NCBI GenBank assembly: GCA_024281095.1
Contig: JAMXLJ010000011.1
Coordinates: forward strand, 62,001 to 126,000
Source of the DNA: Acidimicrobiia bacterium
GTDB lineage: Bacteria > Actinomycetota > Acidimicrobiia > IMCC26256 > JAMXLJ01
Length of the DNA: 64,000 bases
Direction: 5' to 3'
Part shown: piece by piece, positions 52,086 to 63,413 of the stretch
How positions within the stretch are numbered: position 1 is the stretch's first letter
Layout: every line of letters starts with the position of its first letter
Made by a program: the position numbers and the translations under genes
Notes under the pieces: generated by a model
The model's database searches: none
Seen by the model: only the letters and a program-made list of their open reading frames with translations
What the model was told of the DNA's origin: nothing

Positions 52086-53501
52086 TCAACTGTCGCTGGG
52101 CGACCGCTCCACGACCGGGTGGGCCTTGAAGCCGTACACGGGTACACCTCGCTCGTGCGCGTAGCGGCGCAGGACCAGCTCGACCTCGCCGCCGATCTTG
52201 ATGTCGGAACCGTCACCGATCGCTTGCAGCATGACGCGGGCCCCGTCTTCGAGGTCGACCACCGCGATCGGAAGCGGCGCGACGAACGGTGCCGGCATCG
52301 TCTGGTTGACGACGAAGGTGTGCACGACGCCGCGGCGCGCCAGCGGGACGAGCTCGAGCTTGGTGCCACCGCAGTTGATGCACGTGGGGTGGATCGAGGG
52401 CGGGGTGCTGATCGTGCCGCAGTCCGCGCAGCGCGCACCGAGCAGACCCAGCATCTCGCTCATGCCGCGCACGAACATCGCGCTCTCGGGCGGCACCCCC
52501 ATCGGGACGGTCTCGCCCGATGCCAGGAGCTGGCCGCGGGCCCGCAGCACCTGGGCGTAGCTCGCGGGCGTGCCCCCGCTCAGCGCGTCGGCCACGGCGG
52601 CGGATCCCGGCACCGGCGATTCCACGGTGACGACCACCCCGGTCGCGCGGCCACCTCCGTACGCGACGACGCCGACCGTCCCGGCCGCGTCGAGTGCCTC
52701 GGCCGCGCCGAGCAGTGCCGCAGCGGCTCCGGTGTCGCCGACCGCGGTGTACACCGCGCTCGACGCGGGCGCGCCCGACCCGAGTCGCCTCGCCACGACC
52801 GATGCCAGGCGGCCGTCGGGATCGGGCAGCGACCAGGTCGTGACGTCGAGCGCGCCGAGCTGCTCTCCGACCTCGGTGACGAGCGGCATGAACACTTCTT
52901 CACGGAAGAGCCGCGCGTCGTAGACGTCGCGAGTCGCCGGTTCGCCGTCGCCTCGGTAGCGGTCGAGGTACGGGCGAGTGCGCGTGACACGCGCGCCGAT
53001 CGTCGCCGGCCCCGGCTCGGCCCGCAGCAGCAGCGCGACCGCGGCCGCGCCGGCCCTTGCCTCGAATGCGGTGCCCGGCCCGGGCAGCTGGTTGTCGGCC
53101 GCGACGACCAGCGCGAGACGAGCTGATCCCGCGGCCACCGCGTCGGCCGCGGCGAGGAGCGCGTCGACGCCCGCATGGGTGGAGCCGGAGCACAGCACGC
53201 CCGAGGAATTCGCCGGCAGGCCGATGGCGGCCGCGAGCAGGGAATGGCTCGGACCCTCGCCGAACGGGGGCCGGCTCGTTCCCCACCAGAGACCGTCGAC
53301 GACCTGCGGGTCGACGCCCGCCGCGTGCAGCGCACGGCCGGCCGCTTCGGCGGCGAGCGTCAGCACGTCTTCATCGGGCGCGCACACCGCGGCCTGGCCG
53401 CGCCCGCCCGGACGGCCCCACGCCGCGCCCGCGTCGGCCGCCGCCAGTCGGAGGCCGCCCGCGGCCGCGCCGACCGACATGATCCGCACAGGGGAGCTCA
53501 C
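52086..53501 (-). CDS. HMG-CoA synthase/thiolase-like domain fused to a zinc-ribbon OB-fold (DUF35) domain
   Basis: 471 aa. N-terminal part (residues ~5-320) has the thiolase-superfamily fold of HMG-CoA synthase type, with Cys104 in SSGVLCSGSTHAGVDALLAA as likely acyl-carrying residue. The C-terminal part (~340-471) is a DUF35 protein: zinc ribbon ARCADCGTISTPPSIHPTCI NC pattern (C-x2-C...C-x2-C) then an OB-fold with TFVVNQTMPAPFV. DUF35 proteins channel acyl-CoA between thiolase-fold partners. The GTG at 53501 lies 8 nt after TAGAGT (53515-53510) (leaderless); ATG 53480 is an alternative. It precedes the thiolase by 19 nt. Confidence 0.85.
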   Translation of the reverse strand: MSSPVRIMSVGAAAGGLRLAAADAGAAWGRPGGRGQAAVCAPDEDVLTLAAEAAGRALHAAGVDPQVVDGLWWGTSRPPFGEGPSHSLLAAAIGLPANSSGVLCSGSTHAGVDALLAAADAVAAGSARLALVVAADNQLPGPGTAFEARAGAAAVALLLRAEPGPATIGARVTRTRPYLDRYRGDGEPATRDVYDARLFREEVFMPLVTEVGEQLGALDVTTWSLPDPDGRLASVVARRLGSGAPASSAVYTAVGDTGAAAALLGAAEALDAAGTVGVVAYGGGRATGVVVTVESPVPGSAAVADALSGGTPASYAQVLRARGQLLASGETVPMGVPPESAMFVRGMSEMLGLLGARCADCGTISTPPSIHPTCINCGGTKLELVPLARRGVVHTFVVNQTMPAPFVAPLPIAVVDLEDGARVMLQAIGDGSDIKIGGEVELVLRRYAHERGVPVYGFKAHPVVERSPSDS

Positions 53502-53505
53502 GAAC

Positions 53506-53523
53506 GCTGACTCTACCGTCATC
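53506..53523. promoter_or_regulatory. TGAC-N6-GTCA palindrome at the HMGCS-DUF35 promoter
   Basis: GCTGACTCTACCGTCATC has the exact 4-bp core arms only. It overlaps the -10-like TAGAGT on the minus strand. Weaker than the other copies; could be chance. Confidence 0.35.
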
Positions 53524-53611
53524 CCGGATTCCCTCACCGAGTCGACGCAGGTCATCGGCCGCGCATGCCGGGCCGGTCAACTCGCGGCGCGAATCGGTCG
53601 ATACCGAACGC

Positions 53612-55861
53612 GTGACGGCAGGGGCGCGGCTACGCGGGTGGGTGCGCTGGGTGGCGCGCCCTACCGGCTACTGGGTCCTTCTCTGCGTTGCGCTGTTCTG
53701 GCTCGCCGGCCGCGCGGGGCTCATCGCCCACACGCCGTTCTGGGTCCTTGCCGCACTCGTCGGCGTGACGTACGCCGCGAGCAAGCTGGCGCACGCGCTC
53801 GTGCCATCGCCCGCACGCGGCGTTCGGTTGTGGGTTCGCGTCGGCGTCGAGATGACGGGGATCACCGCGATCCTCTACGCGCTCGGTTGGGGGCCGACGC
53901 TGGGCGTCGGCTACCTGTTCGGCACGGTCGACAACCTCGAAGACGACGGCTGGGCCGTGTCCGCGCCTGCCATCGTGTGGAGCCTCGCCGGCATCACGTT
54001 CGGCCAGCTCGCGATCGCGACCGGTGTCGCCCCGACGATCATCGACCCGCCCCTGGTGCACGGGTTGGCAGCCCTGTGCGCGGTCGCGGTCGCGGGCACG
54101 ATCCGATTCCTCGGATGGGAGACCCGTGAGAAGGAACGCGCGCAAGGGGAGGTGGAGCGGCGCGAGCGCTGGTTTCGGGCCCTCGTGCAGCACGCGTCCG
54201 ACATCATCCTCGTGGTGGGCGCGGACGGGCTCATCGAGTTCGCCAGTCCCGCGTTCGACGTGGTCTTCGGCGTGCCCGGGTCCTCGGTCGTCGGCGTGCC
54301 GCTGCTCGAGCTCGCGCACCATGACGATCTCGCCGCGGCTCGCGTTATCCAGGGCACCGAGGAACGACCGGGTGTCGTGAACCGCGTGCAGCTGCGGCTG
54401 TCGGTGCCCGGAGGAGCGTTCAAATGGTTCGACGCTGGTGTGACGAACCTTCGCGCCGACTCCGCCGTGCGCGGCACCGTCGTGAATCTGCGCGACATCA
54501 CGGAACGGCGCCGGTTCGAGGAGAAGCTGCGTCACCAGGCATTTCACGACGCGTTGACGCAGCTGCCGAACCGTCGCGCGTTCGTCGACCGCGTCGAGCG
54601 TTCGCTGTCGCGGGCCACGCGGGCGGGTGAGCGTATTGCGGTGATGTTCCTCGACGTCGACCGGTTCAAGCTCTTCAACGACAACCTCGGACACGATGTC
54701 GGCGACCACTTGCTGATGGAAGTGGCGCAGCGGCTGCAGACGTGCATCCGGCCCAACGACGTCGTGGCGCGTTTCGGCGGCGACGAGTTCACGCTGCTCG
54801 TCGATCAACTCGCGAGCGTCGAGGACGCGACGAACACCGCCGAGCGCATCCTCGAAGCCCTCCGGGTGCCTGTCGTCGCAGCCGGACGCGAGCTCTCCGT
54901 GACCACGAGCATCGGGATCTCCGTCTCCGGCAACGCCGGCGCGAACGCCGCCGATCTCCTCCGTGAAGCGGACCTCGCGATGTACGTCGCCAAACAAAAG
55001 GGCCGCGCGCGTTGGGAGTTGTTCGACGCGGCGCTCGCACCAAGGGTGACCCAGCGAATGGAAGCGGAAGCTGATCTGCTCCGCGCCGTGCAGCAGGGCG
55101 AGCTCACGGTGCACTACCAGCCGGAGATGTCGCTCGCGGACGGTTCGGTCGTCGCCCTCGAGGCACTCGTTCGCTGGGACGATCCGCGACGCGGCCTCGT
55201 CATGCCCAACGAGTTCCTTCCGCTCGCGGACGAGAGCAGTCTGATCGTCGCCATCGACCGCCTGGTCCTGCGCACGGCCTGCCTCGACGGACAGCGCTGG
55301 CTTCACGAGCACGGCGAAGGCGCGCCCAGGGTTGCGGTGAACCTCTCGAGCCGTTTCCTCCATCAGCCCGAGGCGGTGGACGAAATCGCGGCGGCACTCG
55401 AGGACTCGGGGCTCGAGGCGGCGTTCCTCCAGGTGGAGGTGACGGAACACTGCACGATCGCGGACGAGCGCACGATCGCGGAGACGCTCGGACGCATGCG
55501 GCAGCTCGGTGTGCGAGTCGCGATCGACGACTTCGGTACCGGCTATGCGTCGCTCGACGGTCTGAAGCGTCTCCCGGTGGACGCGGTGAAGCTGGATCAT
55601 TCGTTCGTCGAGGGCATGGAGACCGCGGCATCACATGCGGCCGTGATCCATGCCGTCATCGCCATGGCGCACGCGCTCGGATTGCGGGTGACGGCCGAAG
55701 GTGTCGAGCGCGCCGAACAGGTCGTCGTGTTGCGGTCGCTCGGTTGTGACTCGGCGCAAGGCGTGCATCTCTCGCGCACGCTTGCCCCGCCCGCGGTCGA
55801 TGCGCTCCTCCAGCCCGCGGACGTGACCGACTTGCACCCGCGGCGCGACACCGCGTCCTGA
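53612..55861 (+). CDS. Membrane PAS-GGDEF-EAL protein (cyclic di-GMP synthase/phosphodiesterase)
   Basis: 749 aa. About six membrane segments (residues ~20-170), a PAS domain (~185-300, ALVQHASDIILVVGADGLIE), GGDEF (~310-465) and EAL (~480-735). The GGDEF active site is intact (RFGGDEFTLL, residues 389-393). The EAL domain retains EAL at 517-519, VNLSSRF, EVTEH, IDDFGTGYASL, the Lys in VKLDHSF and AEGVERAEQ, so both synthesis and hydrolysis of c-di-GMP are possible. It probably senses a membrane or PAS-bound signal. GTG start. Followed by a hairpin at 55904-55921. Confidence 0.93.
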   Translation: MTAGARLRGWVRWVARPTGYWVLLCVALFWLAGRAGLIAHTPFWVLAALVGVTYAASKLAHALVPSPARGVRLWVRVGVEMTGITAILYALGWGPTLGVGYLFGTVDNLEDDGWAVSAPAIVWSLAGITFGQLAIATGVAPTIIDPPLVHGLAALCAVAVAGTIRFLGWETREKERAQGEVERRERWFRALVQHASDIILVVGADGLIEFASPAFDVVFGVPGSSVVGVPLLELAHHDDLAAARVIQGTEERPGVVNRVQLRLSVPGGAFKWFDAGVTNLRADSAVRGTVVNLRDITERRRFEEKLRHQAFHDALTQLPNRRAFVDRVERSLSRATRAGERIAVMFLDVDRFKLFNDNLGHDVGDHLLMEVAQRLQTCIRPNDVVARFGGDEFTLLVDQLASVEDATNTAERILEALRVPVVAAGRELSVTTSIGISVSGNAGANAADLLREADLAMYVAKQKGRARWELFDAALAPRVTQRMEAEADLLRAVQQGELTVHYQPEMSLADGSVVALEALVRWDDPRRGLVMPNEFLPLADESSLIVAIDRLVLRTACLDGQRWLHEHGEGAPRVAVNLSSRFLHQPEAVDEIAAALEDSGLEAAFLQVEVTEHCTIADERTIAETLGRMRQLGVRVAIDDFGTGYASLDGLKRLPVDAVKLDHSFVEGMETAASHAAVIHAVIAMAHALGLRVTAEGVERAEQVVVLRSLGCDSAQGVHLSRTLAPPAVDALLQPADVTDLHPRRDTAS

Positions 55862-55903
55862 AACACCGTGGCGCCTGGGCGCGGTGCCGTGTTCCGGGTG
55901 CCA

Positions 55904-55921
55904 CGAGGCGCGTTCGCCTCG
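55904..55921 (+). terminator. Small GC hairpin after the GGDEF-EAL gene
   Basis: CGAGGCG (55904-55910), CGTT loop, CGCCTCG (55915-55921): 7-bp perfect stem in the 125-nt gap before dsbB. No T-run follows. May be a weak terminator. Confidence 0.4.
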
Positions 55922-55986
55922 CGCGTGGCGTGACCGTTGCTGTGCGCGACCATGCAACTGCGGCCCGCCCCCAGGAGCATTCGGTA

Positions 55987-56580
55987 ATGAGCACACGAGT
56001 CGTGACGACGTTCCTCTCGGTGCTCGCGCTCGTTGCTGCCGCAGGCGCGGTGCTCTCCCTGGCACTCGTGCTGAGCGGGTGGCGCGACAGCGGCCTCGCG
56101 GTGATGCTCCGGCGCAGCGCACTCGGGCTCGCCGCGTTGGTCGCCGTGGTGGCGACGGCCGGAAGCCTGTACCTGTCGGAGGTCGCGCATTTCCAGCCGT
56201 GCCGGTTGTGCTGGTACCAACGCATCGCGATGTACCCGCTCGCGGTAGTGCTGGTAGTTGCCGCGCTCCGCCGCGACGACGCCATTCGTTGGTATGCACT
56301 GCCGCTCGCGGTCTCGGGCTTCGCGATCTCGTTGTGGCACCTGGGCGTGGAGCATCTCGGTATCGGTGAGGGCGCCTGCGAGATCGCCAATCCGTGCTCC
56401 ATCCGTTGGGTCGAGCACTTCGGTTTCGTCACGATCCCGTTCATGGCTGCGTGCGCGTTCGCCGCGATCGCCGTGCTCACGGCGGTCACGGATTCACGAG
56501 CCGGCGAGGTGTGGGAAGACAGCGGGGTGACCCACGCGTCCGGGAAGGCCCCGCCGTCCACGGAAAGGATCGCAACGTGA
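55987..56580 (+). CDS. DsbB-like disulfide bond formation membrane protein
   Basis: 197 aa with four membrane segments. First redox pair CxxC at Cys72/Cys75 (FQPCRLCWYQRI), second pair Cys131/Cys137 (GACEIANPCS). This is the DsbB/BdbC layout, which reoxidises an extracytoplasmic thiol oxidase using quinone. ATG 55987 is chosen because AGGAG (55973-55977) lies 9 nt upstream; an in-frame GTG at 55930 lacks this. The next gene, overlapping by GTGA, is a membrane-anchored thioredoxin-fold protein, the probable partner. Confidence 0.92.
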   Translation: MSTRVVTTFLSVLALVAAAGAVLSLALVLSGWRDSGLAVMLRRSALGLAALVAVVATAGSLYLSEVAHFQPCRLCWYQRIAMYPLAVVLVVAALRRDDAIRWYALPLAVSGFAISLWHLGVEHLGIGEGACEIANPCSIRWVEHFGFVTIPFMAACAFAAIAVLTAVTDSRAGEVWEDSGVTHASGKAPPSTERIAT

Positions 56581-57329
56581 GCCCCCGTCAACCGCCCGGG
56601 CGTCAACCACCGCGCCGACAGCCCGCACCGCGGCAACCGGCTCGCCGGCCCCCGGGCGGCCGCGTGCCGCCGCGCCGACCGGCACCGGCGCGTCGCCCGG
56701 GCCCGCCGCCGGGACTGCTCGTCGCGGGCGGCATCGTGCTGGTCATCGTCATCGCGCTCGTCGTGGCGCTCGTCGGCACGGGTGGAGGCGGCGGGAAGAG
56801 CAAGAAGGGCTCGGGCGTGACGTACCTCGAATACGGCAGCGTGCAGGTCTCCGGCAGTCCGTTGCCGAAGTTCGACAGCAACTCGCCTGCGAAGGGCGAC
56901 GGGCTGGCGCTGCCGACGATCAGCGGACAGTCGCCGAAGCGCGAGCCGGTCACGATCTCACCGACTGACGGGAAACAGGTCGTCGTCGTCGGCGCGCCGT
57001 GGTGTCCGCACTGCAACAGGGAGTTGCCGCAACTCGTAAACCTGCTGCAGTCGGGCCAGCTCGGACAGCTGAAGGTGACGCTCGTCGTCACCGCGCAGGA
57101 CCCGAACTATCCGAACTGGCCGCCGGGCAACTGGGTCTACGACACCCTGCACTGGCCGGCGACGTCGCCGGTGCTGCTCGACGACAAGTCGGCCACGGCG
57201 GCGAGCGTGCTGGGCACGCCGGCATACCCGTACTTCGTCTTCGTCGACTCGCACGGGCAGATCGGCTCTCGCGCTACCGGCGAGATCGGCATGGACGCGT
57301 TCCAGCAACACGTACAGGCGCTCAAATGA
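56577..57329 (+). CDS. Membrane-anchored thioredoxin-fold protein with Pro/Arg-rich cytosolic tail
   Basis: 250 aa. Residues 1-45 are almost only Pro, Arg, Gln and Gly (RQPPGRQPPRRQPAPRQP...). A single membrane segment follows (~46-67), then an extracytoplasmic thioredoxin fold with active site WCPHC (Cys143/Cys146) in GAPWCPHCNRELPQL and a cis-Pro region TPAYPYFVFVDSHG. It likely acts as the DsbA-type oxidant or isomerase served by the DsbB encoded upstream. The basic proline tail is unusual and could bind RNA, membrane lipids or a partner. Confidence 0.88.
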   Translation: MSPRQPPGRQPPRRQPAPRQPARRPPGGRVPPRRPAPARRPGPPPGLLVAGGIVLVIVIALVVALVGTGGGGGKSKKGSGVTYLEYGSVQVSGSPLPKFDSNSPAKGDGLALPTISGQSPKREPVTISPTDGKQVVVVGAPWCPHCNRELPQLVNLLQSGQLGQLKVTLVVTAQDPNYPNWPPGNWVYDTLHWPATSPVLLDDKSATAASVLGTPAYPYFVFVDSHGQIGSRATGEIGMDAFQQHVQALK

Positions 57330-57363
57330 CCGGACGCGGCCGGGCAGACCTAAATTCGTCCAC

Positions 57364-58674
57364 GTGACGTCGAGCGGCCCCCGCGCCGATCTCGGGAGCG
57401 CGCTCGGGCTCCACACCGACGCGTACGAGCTCACGATGCTCGACGCCGCGTTGCGCTCCGGTATCGCGGACGAGCGGGCCGTGTTCGAGGTGTTCTCGCG
57501 GGCGCTCCCCACGGGATACCGGTACGGGATGTTCGGCGGTCTCGGGCGACTCGTGGAGGCCGTCGAACGGTTCCGGTTCTCCGAGGATCAGCTCGAGTAC
57601 CTCGAGCGGATCGGGCTCGTGAGCGCGGCCGCACTCGAGCGTCTGTCGACCTATCGATTCTCGGGCGACGTCGACGCGTACCGCGAAGGCGAGGTCTTCT
57701 TCCCCTTCTCGCCCGTGCTCACGGTCTCGTCGACCTTCGCGGACGCGATCGTCGCGGAGACGCTCGTTCTGTCGATCCTCAACCACGACACCGCGGTCGC
57801 GTCGGCGGCCAGTCGCATGGTGGACGCTGCGCACGGCCGCCCGCTGATCGAGGGCGGAAGCCGTCGTACGCACGAGGAGGCTGCCGTCGCGGCGGCGCGT
57901 GCCGCGTACGTCGGCGGTTTTGGTTCGACCTCGAATCTGGAAGCCGGCCGCCGATACGGCATCCCCACTGCCGGCACGGCAGCCCACGCCTTCGTGCTCG
58001 CGTATCCCTCTGAGGCGGACGCGTTTGCGGCCCAGGTCGCGAGCCAGGGCTCGGGCACCACGTTGCTGGTCGACACATACGACGTCTCCGACGGCATACG
58101 GACCGCGGTCGGCGTCGCGGGGCCGCAGCTCGGCGCGATCAGGATCGACTCCGGCGATCTGATCGGCGAGGTGACGCGCGCCCGCGAGCTGCTCGACGAG
58201 CTCGGCGCGAGAGGCACGCGGATCATCGTGTCGGGCGACCTCGACGAGCACACCATCGCCCGCCTGGCCGGCAGTCCCGTCGACGCGTTCATGGTCGGCA
58301 CGAGGGTCGTGCTGGCACCGACACCGGGCTTCGTGTACAAGCTGGTGGCCATGGGGAACGGGGCGAAGGATCCGGGGACCCTGCGTCCGGTTGCGAAGCT
58401 CTCCTTCGGAAAGGCGACGACCGCCTGCCCGAAGCGCGCGTTCCGCTGTCTCGACGCCGACGGCCGCGCGTGCGCCGAGCACCTGCTGCTCGACGAGCGC
58501 GTGCAGAGCCAGGGCCGCCCGCTGCAGGTGCGGGCGTTGGAGCACGGCGAGCCGGTCCGGCTGCCCTCGCTCGCGGAGGTCCGCGCCCACGCCGACGCGG
58601 CTCGAGCGGAGCTGCGCGACGAAGTTCGCGACGTGTCGGACGGTTCGCCCGCGATGATGGCGATGCTGGCCTGA
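57364..58674 (+). CDS. pncB: Nicotinate phosphoribosyltransferase
   Basis: 436 aa. LHTDAYELTMLDAAL and RALPTGYRYGMFGGLGRLVE are the opening; FGSTSNLEAGRRYGIPTAGT and IRIDSGDLIGEVTRARELLD carry the PRPP-site region. It converts nicotinate and PRPP to nicotinate mononucleotide in NAD salvage. The GTG lies 7 nt after TAAATT (57351-57356), a leaderless pattern. The nicotinamidase gene follows by 17 nt, giving a two-step nicotinamide salvage operon. Confidence 0.95.
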   Translation: MTSSGPRADLGSALGLHTDAYELTMLDAALRSGIADERAVFEVFSRALPTGYRYGMFGGLGRLVEAVERFRFSEDQLEYLERIGLVSAAALERLSTYRFSGDVDAYREGEVFFPFSPVLTVSSTFADAIVAETLVLSILNHDTAVASAASRMVDAAHGRPLIEGGSRRTHEEAAVAAARAAYVGGFGSTSNLEAGRRYGIPTAGTAAHAFVLAYPSEADAFAAQVASQGSGTTLLVDTYDVSDGIRTAVGVAGPQLGAIRIDSGDLIGEVTRARELLDELGARGTRIIVSGDLDEHTIARLAGSPVDAFMVGTRVVLAPTPGFVYKLVAMGNGAKDPGTLRPVAKLSFGKATTACPKRAFRCLDADGRACAEHLLLDERVQSQGRPLQVRALEHGEPVRLPSLAEVRAHADAARAELRDEVRDVSDGSPAMMAMLA

Positions 58675-58691
58675 CCGACGGAGGAGTCGTG

Positions 58692-59312
58692 ATGAGCGAC
58701 ATCCGAAAGCGTGACGAACCCGTGCGTTGCGCGCTACTGATCGTCGACCTCCAACGCGACTTCTGCGAAGGGGGCGCGCTCGCGGTCGAGGGTGGCAACG
58801 ATGTCGCGCGGCGTGTCGCGGTCCTCGCGGCAGAGGGCGACTACGAATGCGTCGTTGCCACGCGCGACTGGCACGTCGCGCCGGCCGGCCATTTTGCCGA
58901 GGAAGGCGTCGCCCCCGACTACCGGGAGACGTGGCCAGTGCACTGTGTCGCGGGCACGTCCGGCGCGTCGCTGCATCCGCTGATCGACGAGTTGGAGCTC
59001 GACGCGGTGTTCGACAAAGGTCATCACCGTGCCGGGTACTCCGGCTTCGAGGCCGTCGAGCACCACACGGGCGAGACGCTCGGCGACTGGCTCGCTCGGC
59101 ACCGCATCGACGTCGTCGACGTTGCCGGGCTGGCAACGGATTTCTGTGTCGTCGCGACCGCGCTCGACGCGGTGCGCCTCGGCTTCGCGACGCGGGTCCT
59201 GGAGGCCGCGGTGGCCGGTGTGTCCCCCGACACCACCGCAGAGGCTTTGCAGAAGATGACGGCTGCGGGAATCGACGTGGTGCCCGAACCGGTTGTCCGC
59301 GGGAGCGGGTAA
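58692..59312 (+). CDS. pncA: Nicotinamidase (isochorismatase fold)
   Basis: 206 aa. Catalytic triad Asp19 (LLIVDLQRDF), Lys109 (VFDKGHHRAG) and Cys152 (GLATDFCVVATAL); metal ligands Asp59, His61 and His67 in TRDWHVAPAGHF. It deamidates nicotinamide to nicotinate, the substrate of the preceding pncB product. GAGGAG is 5 nt before the ATG. Confidence 0.95.
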   Translation: MSDIRKRDEPVRCALLIVDLQRDFCEGGALAVEGGNDVARRVAVLAAEGDYECVVATRDWHVAPAGHFAEEGVAPDYRETWPVHCVAGTSGASLHPLIDELELDAVFDKGHHRAGYSGFEAVEHHTGETLGDWLARHRIDVVDVAGLATDFCVVATALDAVRLGFATRVLEAAVAGVSPDTTAEALQKMTAAGIDVVPEPVVRGSG

Positions 59313-59396
59313 CGCGGCGCCTCGACTCCGTCAGCGCCGAGCGATACGCGGGACGTTCGCAGGGGTAGGCCCACGAGAGATGGATGCGAGGCTGCG

Positions 59397-60521
59397 ATGA
59401 AGACGAGCGTGCGGCTGGGCCGGATTGCGGGAGTCGAGGTGGGCTTCAACTGGAGCCTGCTCGTGATCGCGGTGCTCCTCGCCGTCGGTCTCGCGTCCGG
59501 CCGGTTTCCGAGCGACGCGCCGGGCTACTCGGGCGCGGAGTACGCGATCGCCGGTTTGATCACCGCCATCGCCTTCCTCGCGTGCGTGCTCGCGCACGAG
59601 GTGAGTCACGCGGTGGTCGCGCGCCACGAGGGCATCGAGGTCGACGGGATAACGCTGTGGTTGCTCGGCGGTGTCACCCGGATGCACGGCGACGCCCCCA
59701 CGCCGGAGGCGGAGCTGCGGGTGTCGGGCGCGGGCCCGCTCGCAAGCTTCGTGGTGGGCGCGGTGCTGCTCGGGATCGGCATCGGCCTCGACGCGTTGAA
59801 CGTGTCCGCGCTCGTCGTGGACGTGCTGCTCTGGCTCGGGTCGATCAACGTCGTGCTCGCCGTGTTCAACGTGTTGCCGGGTGCGCCGCTCGACGGTGGG
59901 CGCCTGTTGCACGCCTTTCTGTGGAAGCGCCACGGCGACCGTCTGCGCGCCACGCAGACGGCCAGCCGCGCGGGTCAGGCGCTCGGATGGACGCTCGTGG
60001 CGCTCGGTTTCGTCGAGTTCGCGTTCGGCACGGGCCTCGGCGGCGGACTGTGGCTCGCGCTGCTCGGCTGGTTCCTGATCACCGCCGCGCGCGCGGAAGA
60101 AGAGCGCGCGTTCGTCGAGGAGGCACTCGGCTCCCGTCGCGTCGCCGACGTGATGGCCCCCACTCCGGCGGTCGTGCCCGAGTACGTGACGGTACGCGAC
60201 TTCGTCGACCATTACCTCCTCGCGCACCGCCATTCCGCGTTCCCGGTCGTCGACGCGCAGGGACGTACGGTCGGCCTCGTGACCCTGGAGCGTGTTCGAA
60301 GTGTGCCGGCGCACCTCCGGGGTTCCACGACGGTGCGAGAGATCGCAACGCCCGCCGACCAGGTTCGTGTGGTGGCTCCGGCCGATCCGGCACGTGATCT
60401 GCTCGACCGGGTCGTCGAGGGTGACGGCGCGGTGCTCGTCGTCGACGGTGACCGCGTCGTCGGTGTCGTCACCGCGACCGATCTCGAGCAGCTGGCCCAC
60501 CGCGTCGCCGGCGTCCGCTGA
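59397..60521 (+). CDS. Site-2-type (M50) membrane metalloprotease with CBS domains
   Basis: 374 aa. Six hydrophobic segments. Zinc motif HEVSH (His67, Glu68, His71) in ACVLAHEVSHAVVARHEG, and the third ligand Asp166 in NVLPGAPLDGGRLLHAFLW. A CBS pair follows (~250-370: VADVMAPTPAVVPEYVTVRD and LLDRVVEGDGAVLVVDGDRV). This is the Rip3-like subfamily of S2P proteases, usually cutting membrane-bound anti-sigma factors or similar; CBS domains suggest nucleotide sensing. Substrate unknown. Ends near a hairpin repeat (60565-60606). Confidence 0.93.
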   Translation: MKTSVRLGRIAGVEVGFNWSLLVIAVLLAVGLASGRFPSDAPGYSGAEYAIAGLITAIAFLACVLAHEVSHAVVARHEGIEVDGITLWLLGGVTRMHGDAPTPEAELRVSGAGPLASFVVGAVLLGIGIGLDALNVSALVVDVLLWLGSINVVLAVFNVLPGAPLDGGRLLHAFLWKRHGDRLRATQTASRAGQALGWTLVALGFVEFAFGTGLGGGLWLALLGWFLITAARAEEERAFVEEALGSRRVADVMAPTPAVVPEYVTVRDFVDHYLLAHRHSAFPVVDAQGRTVGLVTLERVRSVPAHLRGSTTVREIATPADQVRVVAPADPARDLLDRVVEGDGAVLVVDGDRVVGVVTATDLEQLAHRVAGVR

Positions 60522-60564
60522 ACGAGCGACCGAACCACCCACCACGCGACCGCGCCTTGGCGCA

Positions 60565-60606
60565 GTGGGGACGATTTCGTGCTCATACGCTTGGAAATCG
60601 TCCCAC
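60565..60606. repeat. Dispersed palindromic element, copy 2 (loop with TCATACG)
   Basis: GTGGGGACGATTTC (60565-60578) pairs with GAAATCGTCCCAC (60594-60606) apart from one extra G. The loop keeps TCATACG, as at 35804-35848, and the sequence after the stem (CGAGCGTTGGGAG) resembles the flank of copy 1. It lies between two convergent genes, so it may end both transcripts. Confidence 0.7.
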
Positions 60607-60630
60607 CCGAGCGTTGGGAGGGTGCGACCG

Positions 60631-63326
<2,696 letters not shown>

Positions 63327-63413
63327 TCGACGTGTGTGCTTGACCGGCTCGGGCACGCGGCCGTACGGTCGCCCGCCGGTCGGAGCGCCCGCTCGACAAG
63401 GAAAGGGACGCGC

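Noticed and set aside
52082-52095. TGAC-TCAACT-GTCG upstream of the thiolase gene
   Set aside because: One arm is broken and it lies across the previous gene's stop codon; the thiolase is probably cotranscribed with the HMGCS-DUF35 gene.
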